Below are positions 1 through 11,853 of a stretch of 64,000 nucleotides of DNA, piece after piece. Position 1 is the stretch's first letter. Each line of letters opens with the position of its first letter. Under the pieces are notes generated by a model. The model did no database searches and was not told the origin of the DNA. It saw only the letters and a list, made by a program, of their open reading frames with translations. The position numbers and the translations under genes are program-made. The DNA lies in the NCBI RefSeq assembly GCF_009730915.1, contig NC_052486.1, positions 20,117,589 to 20,181,588 of the forward strand. The letters run 5' to 3'. Source of the stretch: Dioscorea cayenensis subsp. rotundata. Lineage: Eukaryota; Streptophyta; Magnoliopsida; Dioscoreales; Dioscoreaceae.

Positions 1-985
1 AAATTTAACTTTTGCAGTAACATACTTTTATAAGTAATGAATGATATTTTTATTTATTTTATTTCCTGCATATGTACCATATCAACAATTATGGTCATTC
101 AGCATATCCAATAATTGAGGCCCATGTTTATCCAAAATTGGGGCCTGCCAAGAAATGAAATTCGATTCAGTTTAATAAATAAAAAAGGAATTGATTTTCA
201 AAGTTATCTGATTGTTAGTTAAAAATCAATCAAAAAGTACTGAGTTTTCAAAGATAGCTGACTGATTTCATATAAAAAGAGTACTTCTCTGATAACGTGT
301 CCATTCCATCCTATTATTTAGGATCATGCTTTACAAAGAGAAATAATTAATAAAACAAAACAAACCAATGAATGAGTTTGGATGTTTACCTGTCATTTAT
401 CTTGCCTCTCTGTCGCTACTATGAACATGCTGTGTTTGGATCAGTGCTCCTCCGGTCCATCTTCCCTGTCAAACCCACTGTATAAACATCACCCAGGAGA
501 TAACATCAACCATTAATCAAGAAAATTAAATAAGAAAAAGAACAGAAGAGAATATCATTGGTGAATCATGAACTATTCATCTTAATTCCATTTCATAATC
601 ATGAAATTTCTCAAGAACAGAATCAACCCCAGAACATAACATCACCGAGGGAAAAAAAAACATCAACCTTAATTCAAGAAAAAGAAAAAGAAAATAACAA
701 GAAAAACACAACAGTGATAAATCATGAATTGTTCATCTTAATTTCACTTCACAAATCACAACATGAAATTATCTCAAGAATAAAGCCAAAAAAGAAATAA
801 TAGAAAAGGAGAGACCTTTATGGGAGGCGCTGCCATCTTGCTTGCTCCAATAAAAACCAAGATAAAGAAAAGAGAGACAAACCTATTACCTTCCCAAGTT
901 CACCAACAACCTCAAAGCAATATACCTGAAAATCAAAACATAAAAAAATTTAAAAAATAAAAATAAAAACAAAGAACTCCATGCA
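1..985. other. AT-rich DNA with no recognised gene
   Basis: This stretch is AT-rich with A-rich runs around 540-800. It lies downstream (minus direction) of the LRR-RLK fragment at 991-1545, so further LRR exons would be expected here. I searched the minus strand around 380-480 and 800-870 and found no convincing leucine-rich repeat. Confidence 0.5.
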
Positions 986-990
986 CTTAC

Positions 991-1545
991 AGCTTTTGAA
1001 GGTTTTGGAGACATTGTAACTTCGACGGAAAAACGCCGGTGAGGTTCTACCCCTTCAGAGACCTTCAAATCAAATCAAATTAAACCTTTTTTTTACAAAA
1101 TAAACCTCAAAAACACAAAATTAAATTTATAAAAATTAAAAAGAGAGGAAAAAAAATTTACATGGAAACAATTGAGCAAGTGTTATCTGTGTGGCAATGG
1201 CAAGTGACAGAGTTCTCTATATCTTGGAGTGTACTGGGAATGATCCAGTTACCTTTTCTGGTGCAAGGATCAACGGTGAAGTTGCAGTTATTCTTTCCCA
1301 TAATCCCTGCTATCACTGCATTAATTTCACAACATATATTCATTTCCATATATGAGATATATATATATATAATCAAACACAAAGAGTACTGGTTTTTTTT
1401 TATAAAAAAGCTACTGTATGGTTTAGCACTCACTCTCTGTGTCAATAAGCTTCTTGGTTTCTCCGGCAATGCTGGGGAGAGAAACAACATGGATCACAAA
1501 GAGAATGAGGAGGGAGAGCTTGATCAGATGGATAGCCATGGCCAT
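991..1545 (-). pseudogene. LRR receptor-like kinase (LRR-VIII type) 5' fragment with a premature stop
   Basis: Three exons of an LRR-VIII receptor-like kinase can be read on the minus strand. Exon 1 (1545-1434) encodes a signal peptide, MAMAIHLIKLSLLILFVIHV and onward, and ends at a GTGAGT donor. Exon 2 (1315-1162) gives the family's N-terminal Cys-rich segment, with NNCNFTVDPC, GNWIIP and NSVTCHCHTDNTC. Exon 3 (1062-991, exactly 72 nt, one LRR) reads SLKG-stop-NLTGVFPSKLQCLQNLQKL before a GTAAGT donor. Splice phases agree across all three exons. The in-frame TAG at 1047-1049 sits where relatives usually have Gln (SLKGQNLTG), so a single C-to-T change explains it. No further LRR, malectin or kinase exon was found downstream. 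I infer a dead, 3'-truncated copy; the family assignment comes from remembered sequences. Confidence 0.7.
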
Positions 1546-1764
1546 GAAAGTTGAGAGAGGAGATGCTGAAGAAGAAGAAGAAGAAGAAGAAGATGGTGAT
1601 CTATCATAAAAGTCACAAAGGATCACTCATAAACTGCAAAAATGGCTCTGCAACATTCGAACTTACATAAGAAGCAAGCAATCCATTAAAATATGGCAAA
1701 ATATTCAAGCCAAGTTCATCACAAAAACTAATGATAAAATACAACTGGCAAATAAAGGCATTAC

Positions 1765-2245
1765 ATTTGAAGGTTGGAAACTGTTTCCCATCCTTCTCAA
1801 AGTACTCCCTGATCGAAACCAGAGTCTTTCCTCGAAACTCCTGCAACGTCATCCTCCTCTTGTTGGAAAGCTGCAAGACACAAACCATTAAAAAAGGTCT
1901 CAAACCAAACAAAAATCAACAGAACCCAAGCTATCAAATCTCAGAATCACCAGGCAAACGATAAGATCGCCGTCGTCGTCAAACTCCTTCTTCCCGCGCT
2001 TCCCTCTGCCATCCTGATTCCTCTTCTCCTTCTTCTTGGGCAGTCTTAGCTTCAGCTTAAGCCTCATCTTGCTTGGATTTGGGGAAGGACTCAACCACTA
2101 ATCGTACAAAGCGCTTGCGGTCAGGATGGGAAAGGTAGATGCTGAGGCGTTTGGCGGCTGCGGTTCGGACCTTGAACTCGGTGGTCTTTTCCATGTCGAT
2201 GGTGCTCAAGATGTCCAAAACCACGTCAGAGGTCTTCTTCTTCAT
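1765..2245 (-). pseudogene. KELP-like transcriptional coactivator (DEK-C plus PC4 domain), broken copy
   Basis: The minus strand encodes a recognisable KELP homologue (plant p15/PC4-type coactivator, ssDNA binding). From a start at 2245 it gives a DEK-C-like segment with EFKVRTAAAKRLSIYLS and FVRLVVESF. After an intron (1950-1871, GTGATT donor, GCAG acceptor) comes the PC4 part, LSNKRRMTLQEFRGKTLVSI and REYFEKDGKQFPTFK (1870-1765), followed by a GTAATG donor. Breaks: the first frame meets TAA at 2057-2059 just after KQDEA. The acidic/basic linker ending KKEFDDDGDLIVC (to 1951) is in another frame, so at least one frameshift is needed. The final exon expected after FPTFK (the GISLT...EQW...IE segment of the family) was not found before the LRR-RLK fragment. 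The retained intron argues for DNA duplication rather than retroposition. An unseen alternative splice cannot be fully excluded. Confidence 0.7.
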
Positions 2246-3599
2246 CTCCCCATCTCCGCCGTTGTTATCAAAAAGCACAGAGAAATAAAAAGAGAGCGAG
2301 AGAGAGAAGCCCAAATCTCGTCGCCCTTAAAGCAAGAGGAAATCCTCTATAAATTTATTTTCAAGCCCTCGCTGCAAACCCTCTCCAGCTCTCTTGGCCA
2401 TCGTTGCTCATCCTCCCAAGAGGCTCTATCTTCACCACTGCTTTCATCTAAAAGCAGCATGCTGAGAAAGTCTCCCATCTCACCCCTCGCCGTTGTTGCT
2501 AGCTAAGGTTAGAAACTGCTGTTGGTGGCCAAAGTTGGAAAAATAAAAGAACTAAAATCTACCGTTGATTACATAGGGAGTGAAGATGACAGATCCTGGC
2601 CACTGATTTTCCATCAAAGCGTAAATCCAAGCCGTTGATTGTCAAAAATGCTGAACCAATCACAACTGACCAAATGTCCATCGCAGAAAAAGCTTCAGGA
2701 ATAGTATTTTTGCGGATAGAATTAAGATTAAGTATATATTAATTATCTTCTTCTCCCAATAAACAAATCTATTTCAAAAAAAATGTAGCTTCAATATTTT
2801 TTTAATAATTTTTTTATTAAATAATTAAGGTCAGTTTTATGCTTAGGCTTTAGGCCTTTATAAGCCTTGAGCCACCTCTGGAACAGAAGAGAAAAGGAAA
2901 AAAAGAGAGAGGGAAGAAAAAAAAAGAGGAGAGACAGAACAAGGAGAGACGGAGATAGGGAGAGAAGGAAAAAGAAAGAAGACAAAGAAAGAAGGAAAAA
3001 GAGAGGAAGACAAAAAAAGGACTAGAAAAAAATACAAAGAGTTTGAAGAAAAAAGTAAGGAAAAAAAAAAGAAAAGAGGACGAAGAGTAGAAGAGGCCTT
3101 GGTTCTTTACGGGGAAGGAGACAAAAAATTTGGAAAAGGATTATCAGACGGCCAAAGTTTCTCCCACAGTGTTCAACAAGGTATTGTACCCATCTTTTAT
3201 CCAAGAAATACACAATAAGAGAAATATATATATATATATATATATATGGCAAGAGAAAAGTCTTTATGCATGCATGATTGAACATATGTATTCATGTCAT
3301 GGCTTACATGGACCCCATCTTTAAATGATACTTGGTTTTGAAAATTGAGAGCATGCCATGCACATTCCATGCCGATGAATCATGATGCTTCTTTCATGCA
3401 TTAAAAAGAACAAATGCAATGGGTCCCACGTGATTCTCTCATGCATTTCTTTTTCATTTAAAACAACACCATGCATGTACATTTTTTCTCTCTCTCGTTT
3501 TCTCTCTCTCTCTCTCTCTCTCTCTCGTTGTGAGCTCCGAAACCCTAGTAATGGAGATAAAAAAAACATCTAGCCACGACACGTTGTAGTTGTGGGAGA
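2246..3599. other. Intergenic DNA with purine-rich and (TA)n/(CT)n tracts
   Basis: No gene is recognised. About 2880-3110 is strongly A/G-rich on the plus strand. A (TA)n run lies near 3226-3247 and a CT-rich microsatellite near 3488-3528. AAACCCTAG follows at about 3540, a combination often seen in plant 5' leaders, directly upstream of the PPR-like fragment. Confidence 0.5.
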
Positions 3600-3830
3600 G
3601 AACAAAGTCGAATAAATGGTCAATGGATTTTAACACGTTGTTGAGTATGTACGCGGATGTTAGGTTGGTGGACGAGGCCGAGAAGTTGTTAGACGAGATG
3701 AAGAGGCTGGATAGATGGAGTTATAAGGCCATGAACGAAATAGAAGGTCTTGGCACTTTATGATCCAAAGATTGAGCCACCGAGGGACACCATTGTGATG
3801 AGCCAACTTGCATCCTTTGCTGCTGGTTGT
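3600..3830 (+). pseudogene. PPR-like (pentatricopeptide repeat) fragment
   Basis: The plus-strand frame starting in 3607-3615 reads FNTLLSMYADVRLVDEAEKL, LDEMKR and SYKAM. This matches the helix-turn-helix pattern of a pentatricopeptide repeat (a TFN/DFNTLLSMY helix followed by a VDEAEKLLDEM helix). It stops within about 160 nt; a later frame (DPKIEPPRDTIVMSQLASFA) might continue it. PPR proteins bind organelle RNA, but only about one and a half repeats survive and there is no start, targeting peptide or tract of repeats. I read it as a relic of a longer gene. Confidence 0.5.
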
Positions 3831-4703
3831 GTGTGGTGGTCATCGATGTAGGAGGTTGTGGCTCGGCTCAAGGTGTGTGAGCCTAGATGAAAAGAGTGTG
3901 AGGGATGAAGAGGTAGTCATGCATTGAAAGAAGCCGCATTCTTTGGTGAGGCCAGTTTGTCCTGTGAGAAACACAAGAAAGGTGTTCTCTGATGGTGGTG
4001 CAAAGTTCAGTGTAAACCTTATGGTTTTCATGAGTGACTCTAATGGGAGGCGGCCAATGGTGGGGTGAGTATTGTTGGAAAAGTCAAACACGGGCCTATA
4101 GTTCAGAGAGCTAGGATTGTCCAGGTTGCTCGTGCTTGAGTTGGTTGGGAGGAAATTGCTTATCGTTCGAAATGAATGGAATTATGAGGATGGTATCCTT
4201 TGTGATGTTTGAAGAATTGAATGTGCTCAGTAATTCATATACTAATGCTGATGGGTGGGCATGGCGGTTATTCAAAATTTGGCCCAATTGAAAAATGGGG
4301 GCTACTTGAGAAGTTTCTGGGGATGCGCTTTTGTTGATGTAGATGTTCGAATGATTTTATCTCTATGTGCGTTTAAGCAGAGGTGAGTAAAAAAAAAGAA
4401 AAGAATGATGAAAAAATGAAGGGTAAAAAATGAAGAGGAAAAAATAAAAAAAAATGAAGGAAGGGTATAAAAAAAAGGGAAGAAAATAAAAAAGAAAAGG
4501 GAGAAAAAAAAATGATGAAAGGAGAGTAATAAAAAAGGGAAAGGGAAAAATGGAAAAAAAATGAAGGGTGAGTTTAGGAAAAAAAGAAAGGGAAAAAAAA
4601 ATGAAGGAAGAGAAAAAAAAAGATATGAAAATGAATGATGGATTAATTTATTGAGGGTATTTTGGTAATTTTTTTTGCAGGGCCTCCTCTAGAAAAATCC
4701 TAT
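3831..4703. other. Unassigned DNA with an A/G-rich tract
   Basis: 3840-4380 has moderate base composition, but none of its short reading frames matches a family I recognise. 4385-4640 is an A-rich tract of AAAAATGAAGG-like imperfect repeats. Confidence 0.4.
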
Positions 4704-5058
4704 GAAATTTCTCTCATTTCACCAAGAAGCTTGACTTTCTTGGGGTAACGAGAATTTCTATAAAATTTCTCTCATTCCACCATGAAGCTTGACTTTTTTG
4801 GGGTAACGAGAATTTCTATGAAATTTCTCTTATTCTACCTTGAAGTTTTGACTTTTTTTGGGTAACAAGAATTTCTATGAAATTTCTCTCATTCCACCTT
4901 GAAGTCTTGACTTTTTTTGGAGTAACGAGAAATTTTTTATGGAAGTTTCTCTCATTCCACCTTGAAGTCTTAACTTTCTTGGGGTAACGAGAAATTTTCA
5001 TGAATTTCTCTCATTCAATCTTGAAGTTTTGACACTCTTAGGGTAAAGAGAAATTTTC
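4704..5058. repeat. 58-61 bp tandem repeat, about 6 copies
   Basis: Copies begin near 4704, 4762, 4821, 4879, 4940 and 5001. Each carries AAATTTCTCTCATTCCACC, then TTGAAG and a TTGACTTTTTTGGGGTAACG core. Copies differ by point changes and small indels, and the array degrades into related sequence after 5060. The short minus-strand open frame over it (repeating KVKTSRWNERNF) only reflects the repeat. Confidence 0.85.
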
Positions 5059-6501
5059 CATTAAAAAAAAAAAATCAAATCCTCTCTTCAAGCTCACTTT
5101 GAGGTCTTCTGACACTTATTGGAGTAAAAGGAAAATGTGGAATGAAAAGAAGAGTAAAAAATTTCTTAAAGTGGAAGGAAAAGTAAAAAAAAGAAAGAAG
5201 AAATGAAAAGTTTACAAAAACATCTCTTGTCAACACTCATTAAAAAAAGAAAAGAGTTGACTCTCGTTGGAGTGAAGAGAGGTGAAAAAAAAAATCTTTT
5301 CTTGAAATGAAAGAAAGGGTAAAAAAATGAAAGTTTCATTAAAAAAATGATGATGAATGAAAAAAATTGAATGAATGAAAATTTTCAAAAAAAAAAAGAA
5401 AAGAAAAATATCTCTCGTCAACATTCATTGACAAAGTTAAGTTGACAAAGATTTTCTTGAAACCCATTATGAGGTCTCTTTCAAAAAAAGAGTTTGAGAT
5501 CCATTTTAAAAGCAGATCAAAATTATCAAGTTAATGACCTAACCATGTTGAGGGTTCCAACTTAAAGAATCCAATGGTCAATGCTCAAAAGCATTGAAGA
5601 GTCAAGACTTAAATGCCTTATGTGAGCGACAATTCTAATCAAAGGTGGGGTGAAAAAAAAAGCGCACAATTATATTAAAAAATTATTATCTTTTATTTTA
5701 AGAATTACTTAATAAAAACAATCCAATAGATGTGGCTAAGCCACGTCCCATTATATTATAACCATCACAAAACTGAATTCATAAATCGAAGTTGTCATGT
5801 GATGTCTCTCAAAATCTTGCGGATCAAACGGACCCATAGAATCATTTTTCAAATAAAAAACATAAATATTATGTAGCAAAATTATCGATGTCTTAATCAT
5901 TCATCTCTTTTTTTTTATTTTTCTTTAATTAGAGAAATAAAAAAAAGGCAAAGAATTATTATTATTTAAATAAAAGAAATACTGTTCTCAAGAAGAAAGT
6001 TGTAACTTTTTGCCGAATCTATTATTTTATTATTCCAAATTGGTTTATTTTATTACTTACCAAGTAGTTTACTCAGTAAAAAAATGGATCACATTCTAAT
6101 CTTCTACTTCTTCTTTACTCATTCTCCATGACCAACCAATCCCTGTCTCTTTCAATCCTTGCCTGCTTTTGGCCCTAATTTCTTAACTTGTTTCTCCATT
6201 GAATCCATTCTTCGCGTTGGTGATTGATGCCCCCTTGCCCCAATCATTGGCCTTTGCGTCTCGTTCTCCAGATCTTGTTTTTGGAAGTTGGTGACTTTGT
6301 GTTGAGATTTCTTAGTAGGTGGGAAGGGAGGAGGAGGAGGAGGAGGTGGAGTATCTATTGATTTTTGTGTTTGTTTTCTATTGATTTGGACTAGTTTTAT
6401 TTGATTTGATTGGAAAGTTCGGATCTTGGTGGAGTTTGATTGGTTTTAGTTTAGAGATTGGAGCGGTTGAGGAGAAAGGGAGGAGCTTTGGTTTGTGGCT
6501 G
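5059..6501. other. Degenerate repeat DNA, then putative promoter/5' leader of the yippee-like gene
   Basis: 5059-5640 continues with A-rich fragments related to the preceding array (CTCTCGTCAACATTCATT occurs more than once). 5640-6090 is AT-rich. From about 6090 the sequence is pyrimidine-rich, with a GGA microsatellite at about 6329-6350, and probably includes the promoter and 5' UTR of the gene at 6502. No TATA box can be placed with confidence. Confidence 0.4.
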
Positions 6502-7448
6502 ATGGCTGAATTGGTTGGGCCTCGTTTGTATAGCTGCTACAACTGCAGGAACCATGTCTCCCTTCACGATGATGTCATCTCCAAAGCTTTCCAGGTGATG
6601 ATGCTTTTCCTTGAATTTTCTTTTTTGTTTGATCTCTAAAGTTTATAGCTTTCATCTGGTTAGATACTTTATGGTGTTTTGTAATGTGAAATAATTTGAA
6701 GTTTATATAATGAAATTCAAGGTGTTTGGATTGAGAGGAAGCAGGCAGAATGAATGCAAAAGAAGGAAACTTTTATCAGTTTATCTTATTTAAGTTGCTT
6801 TGAAGATTTAAGTTTCTTAGTGTTTGATATCTAAAGTTCATAGTTTACTCTGGTTAGGTTGTTTTTTGGTCTTTTGAAATGTGGAAAGAGTTTGATGGAT
6901 TAATTTAAGGTTTGTTTGGATTAAGAGAAGCAGAAGAGAAGGAAGAGAAGAAATTTTTATCAGTACATCTTCTTTCATTTGCTTATTCACTTTGCAAACA
7001 ATTGCTTTGTTTTGCTTTCTTTTCCTCCATTTTCCCTGAATTCATGCACTCTCTAATGGATGAGCAATGTGTTTAATTGTGTTATTTGATGGAAGATTTT
7101 GAGGTTGGTTCTGTAAATTTAACAAATTTGTAAATATAATGTGTTGTTTTATTTTTGTTATTTTACTACTATGTTCGGTGAATGAGCTTGCCTTGTATTT
7201 GCCAATCTAAAACGCATTAGGGGAGAAATGGCCGCGCATTTTTGTTCTCTCATGCTATGAACATTGTTGTCGGGCCAAAGGAAGATAGGCAACTCATGAC
7301 TGGACTGCACACAGTTGCGGACATATACTGCCAGGATTGCCGGGAGGTGTTGGGTTGGAAGTATGAAAAAGCTTATGAGGAGACACAGAAGTACAAAGAA
7401 GGGAAGTTCATATTTGAAAAATCAAAGATTGTCAAGGAGAACTGGTAG
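6502..7448 (+). CDS. Yippee-like zinc-binding protein (two exons, 106 aa)
   Basis: Exon 1 (6502-6594) encodes [20 protein letters not shown] and ends AKAFQ-like (SKAFQ) at a GTGATG donor. Exon 2 (7221-7448, after CATTAG) begins [20 protein letters not shown] and ends KIVKENW with TAG. The join is phase 0 and gives 106 aa, the normal length for the family. The yippee fold's two CxxC pairs are present: C12/C15 (CYNC) and C68/C71 (CQDC), with [10 protein letters not shown] and [19 protein letters not shown] between and after them. Yippee proteins share a zinc-binding beta-tent fold with cereblon and Mis18; the plant members' molecular role is poorly defined. The gene appears intact. The start is the Met at which plant homologues begin. 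Confidence 0.93.
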
Positions 7449-9370
7449 CCCATGAATCAGATGTTGTTTTGGAACAGGTTCTGGATGCTTATAGTTCCCT
7501 TCTTGTGCAACATGACCTTCATTGAATTTAATTGAAATGTTCATCTTGTAAATATAGCAATCACGTGAAGGTCCCTGTTGTTGCTGGTTTCATTTTCTTC
7601 ATGTCATGTATAAAGATTGTGTTCTGGTGGCTGTTGATTTCTTTGTGGATAATTTGCGTAACTTTGTGCATAATGCTTTCGCATCCACTGTTTCTTATTG
7701 TTTCAGCATGAATGCACCAAAAGATTTAGTGCTTCAATCTGAATTAGTTCTTGCATTTTCTGTTATATATTTATATAATTTCACTTATTGCTAAGGTGAC
7801 AATCTTAATGGGTATTTCCTGACATACTGTGATCGCGCAATGAATCTCATCATGTTTTTAACATTGCTTAATTCACTACATAAACATTGTGCTTCATGTG
7901 TTCATTTTAGAACTCTGTATGTCTTCATGAGAAGCAACTTCTGCACAAAAGTGGATTGTTCCCTCTGAGGAAGTTATGAATGCTCGCTATGTAAAATTTA
8001 TTTTTCCTTATTGAGCATATTACATATCACATATCATATGAGTAGCCTCTTCGGAATGTTCTTTCCTTTTATTCTAGAAAAACACCATGTTGTGATGTTT
8101 TCTAGTTATAATCTAAATCATGTGTAAAGGGTGCTTGGCTCTTCTAAAAAGTATGCATGTTGGTGGTTTTGTGTCATTGGGAGCTTACAGTAATTCCTCG
8201 CTTATGGTTTAACATGTCATTGCTAGTTTCATATCATCTGTACTCTGTTCAATTAATGGTCATTGGGAATTGCTTATAGTTTTGGATTCTCTTTTGTTTA
8301 TGTCTTTATGATGACCTGAGTAATACAGCTGCATTGTTTCTCTACTCAAAAGTGTGTAGCCACGCAGAATGTTGTGTCGATTGTATCACGGAACGTTCTT
8401 CACAATTTCTGTTGTTCATGTCCTTATTTTGCCTATAGTTATGGTTATCGAGTACTATTATATAAATAAACTTCAATTCCATTGCTCAAGCATTTACTAC
8501 ATAATCTTAGAGAATATGAATTTGCATGGAGTTGTGTAATGTGATCTTGTGATATTCTTCACTTTATGGTTTAATCTTGTCACTATGTTATGGCTGTCTT
8601 TACTCTATGTAGCTGCATTATCGTTGAACAGTTTCGAATAGTGATGCATCAAAAACATGTTTTTGGACTTTGAGAAACCAATGCTGCAGAATGTTCTGCA
8701 AAAATGTGATATTAGACAGCAAATTGTGACACTATAATTTTGTTAATGTTATTGTACTCGAGTCCATTATCTCTTGAAAGCCTGATAAATAATTTTTCCC
8801 TGTACTACTTTCATGTTGTTCAGAAAACCGCTTCGAAGCTTCAAACTTGAATGCCAAACTAGTTTTTTTTAGCAGAAATTGTGTGTTATTTGATGCTTTA
8901 TGTGCTGAAAACAGAAACAGATGATCACAGTGCCAGATGATTTTTCATTCTTTTATTATGATAGCTTAAACTATTGCGATATATTGAATATTTTTGGGGT
9001 GAAAACTGAAAAGTTGGCAAGAAGACCATGAAGATTTTATTAAATATCAGACTGGAGATGGTTGTTGGTGTGCTTCCAGCTTTAACTTTCCAAGCTGATA
9101 ATTGAAAATGTTTATTTGTTTATTTAGTTATTTATTTATCTGAAATTCCTCCATAAAACTCGTATGCTTGCATTATTACTTCTTTATGTTGTTTATCAAC
9201 ACTGATATTTCTTGATCTAAAATACATTTTGTGCATTTGTCTGCCTGGGTGAGGGTTGCTCTCTGACTTAGTCATTGTTAACTTTTAGTTTTAAATTTCC
9301 ATTTAAAATTATATACTTTTAGATTTTCTATAAATAAATTTCTTTTATCTATTTATTTTGTCAAATTATT
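7449..9370. other. 3' UTR of the yippee-like gene and intergenic DNA
   Basis: A T-rich 3' UTR follows the stop codon. The remaining DNA is AT-rich with no recognised coding family. One open frame at 7606-7794 has no homology I can name. Confidence 0.45.
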
Positions 9371-9815
<445 letters not shown>

Positions 9816-9829
9816 AAAAGAAGAAACAA

Positions 9830-10439
9830 CACCCAAAAAGGTCCGTGGAAAGTAGTTGCTAAACATGCTCCTGTGGCACCCGGTGCTTGGTTTGGATCGT
9901 GTCCAAAGAATTTTAAACTGTGCTTTGTTGTTTATGAGGACATGAGTATATGAATAATTTTAACAATAATAGCCAAAATACAAAAGAGGTTTTATCCTTA
10001 TTAGAAACATTCAAGAATTTCTTTCTAGCTAAATATTTTTATAAACAATTGTACCCGAAGTCATTATTTTGTTTATGGGGATATTCATGCAAATATTCTA
10101 TTTTTAAAGTGTGTTGGTAAACTTAATTTACATCCGCAGATTGCAAAACAAGTGAGAGAAGAAAGATGAGAGTGCAATAAGATGATCAGTAACAGTAAAT
10201 GTAATATGCAGACGTTCATAGAGCACCCCACTTGATTCTTTGCATCACACTTGATACTGAGCAGGCCACTTGACACTATTTTTAAGTACAAGATGTTCAA
10301 ATATGACACGATCTTGCAATCCAATGGTTCATCACAAACTTCCATATATATATATATATATATATATTATCCTGCTCATATGGATTATAGATGACGTCGA
10401 GTACCCTACATATTTATATATATATATATATATAATAAT
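9830..10439. other. AT-rich intergenic DNA
   Basis: No gene recognised. (TA)n tracts lie at about 10345-10368 and 10415-10435. Confidence 0.5.
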
Positions 10440-11032
10440 ATATATATAATAAGATAAAAATGTATACTACTAATGATATATTTTAAAATTTTGAATATAT
10501 ACCCTTGAATATAAAATCATAATCTGACGATATATACTCGAATAATATGTATAATTGTATATATACCTCTGAGGTTAAAATTCTGTCAGCTACCTAGTAA
10601 TAAATATGCAAAATGATCGTTATACCCTTTGCATATATACCCCTTAAAACTTTTTCATTGTAAATTTACAAATACCCCTTTAAAAATCTAAAATTTAAAA
10701 TAACTAAAAATTACTTTTAATTTACAAATATGAACTCTAACTCAAAAACTATTATTTGCACTTTAAAATATACCCTAAATTTTTAGTTTTATTGAATTTA
10801 TTTATCAAACCTAACTAAATAATCTAAACAAATTTTAATCATTACAAAAACTTGGATTATGAATGCACCTTTAAATAACACATTTACATATACAATATCC
10901 ACATATCACCTATAACACATTTACAAATGCATCCTTAATTATCATAAAATCAACATATTTAGAAAATGAATTTTAGTACATCAATATCTTCACAAAAAGT
11001 TTACAAATAAACATGTTCACAAGCTTACAAAT

Positions 11033-11243
11033 ACATCAACATCTCTACATGTTCATAAATTGATACTAATACATCAACAAGTCCACATGCTCACAAAATA
11101 ATATTTGCAAACACAACATCTCCACATATTCACAACATGATATTTGCAAATATATCAGCATCTCCACATGTTCACAACATGATGTTTAGTACATCAACAT
11201 CTCCACATGTTCACAAAATGATGTTTAGTACATCAACATATGA
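11033..11243. repeat. ~39-bp tandem repeat, about 5.5 copies
   Basis: Imperfect copies carry ACATCAACATCTCCACATG followed by TTCACAAAATGATGTTTAGT. They lie inside the MULE remnant, just downstream (minus direction) of its coding piece. Confidence 0.8.
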
Positions 11244-11305
11244 TTCGATATCTGAGCCACTACTATACGATGAATGATAATTTGTCTCACTTTCAATTTG
11301 CAAAG

Positions 11306-11728
11306 CTAAGACAGTATCTTCAACACAATCTTCTTCATTTGCCATATTGATGTTTTCCTCATTTGCATCAACACTTGGTAGGTTGCAATAGGGTTGCCAT
11401 TTGAAGCACTTCTTGGAGTTTCTCTCATATCATTTGATTCTAAGTTCAAAGTTACATAAATCTGACACTTCTTTATGTCTTTGTATTCATTGAACATGCT
11501 CATGAGATCTTCTTCCTTTCTAATTTCATTGAATAACATCTTATTGTTTTTTCTTGTGACACTCCAAAATATAGGTATTTCATTCATGCCCCATTTGTAG
11601 AATTGTGATAGATCCTCTGCCATACTCATTTTGTTGTATAGATCCGTATCCATTGTAATTTTTTTTTTTCCCAAATGATATTTCATTCTTATACCATCTT
11701 TAATTTCCTTGAAGGGATATATCCGCAA
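11306..11728 (-). pseudogene. MULE transposase N-terminal (PB1-like) fragment
   Basis: The 140-residue frame contains a basic start (KEIKDGIRMKYHLGKKKITM), then DLSQFYKWGMNEIPIFWSV and ending KKCQIYVTLNLES. This is the layout of the N-terminal PB1-like domain of plant MuDR-type transposases (a beta strand, an acidic helix, a hydrophobic strand, then an IYV strand). It sits about 100 nt inside the element's right terminus, where the transposase 5' end is expected. The zinc-finger, DDE and SWIM domains that should follow are absent. I infer a truncated coding relic. Confidence 0.5.
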
Positions 11729-11853
11729 TTCATTTTATTTTTCAAGGTTGTACATGCAATTATGATGTTTTGGGCCAAAAAAATGTAATTTTGTTGGTTT
11801 TGAGGGGTATATAGTCAATTTTCCCTAATAATAATAATAATAATAATAATAAT

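Larger units (their letters stand above)
10440..11825 (-). mobile_element. MULE-type element remnant next to the assembly gap
   Basis: The right end is clear: read from the minus strand it starts GGGAAAATTGACTATATACC and abuts a (TAA)n tract. This resembles the ends of the elements at 43246 and 48412 (GGGAAAATTACTG...CCCCTC). Behind it lies an N-terminal MULE-transposase-like frame (11728-11306). The left end is not clearly defined; the boundary given is a guess based on a run of TATATACCC motifs from 10490 onward. No catalytic transposase core is present, so this is a deletion derivative. Confidence 0.5.

Noticed and set aside
3321..3636. Arg/Glu or Ser/Leu-rich frames
   Set aside because: They are translations of a CT/GA microsatellite.
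3840..4091. 83-residue minus-strand frame
   Set aside because: I considered an LRR-type protein (LPLESL, LTGQTGLT), but there is no repeat periodicity and no recognisable family.
4816..5001. Small protein with repeated KVKTSRWNERNF
   Set aside because: It only translates the 58-bp tandem repeat; the frame ends with the array.
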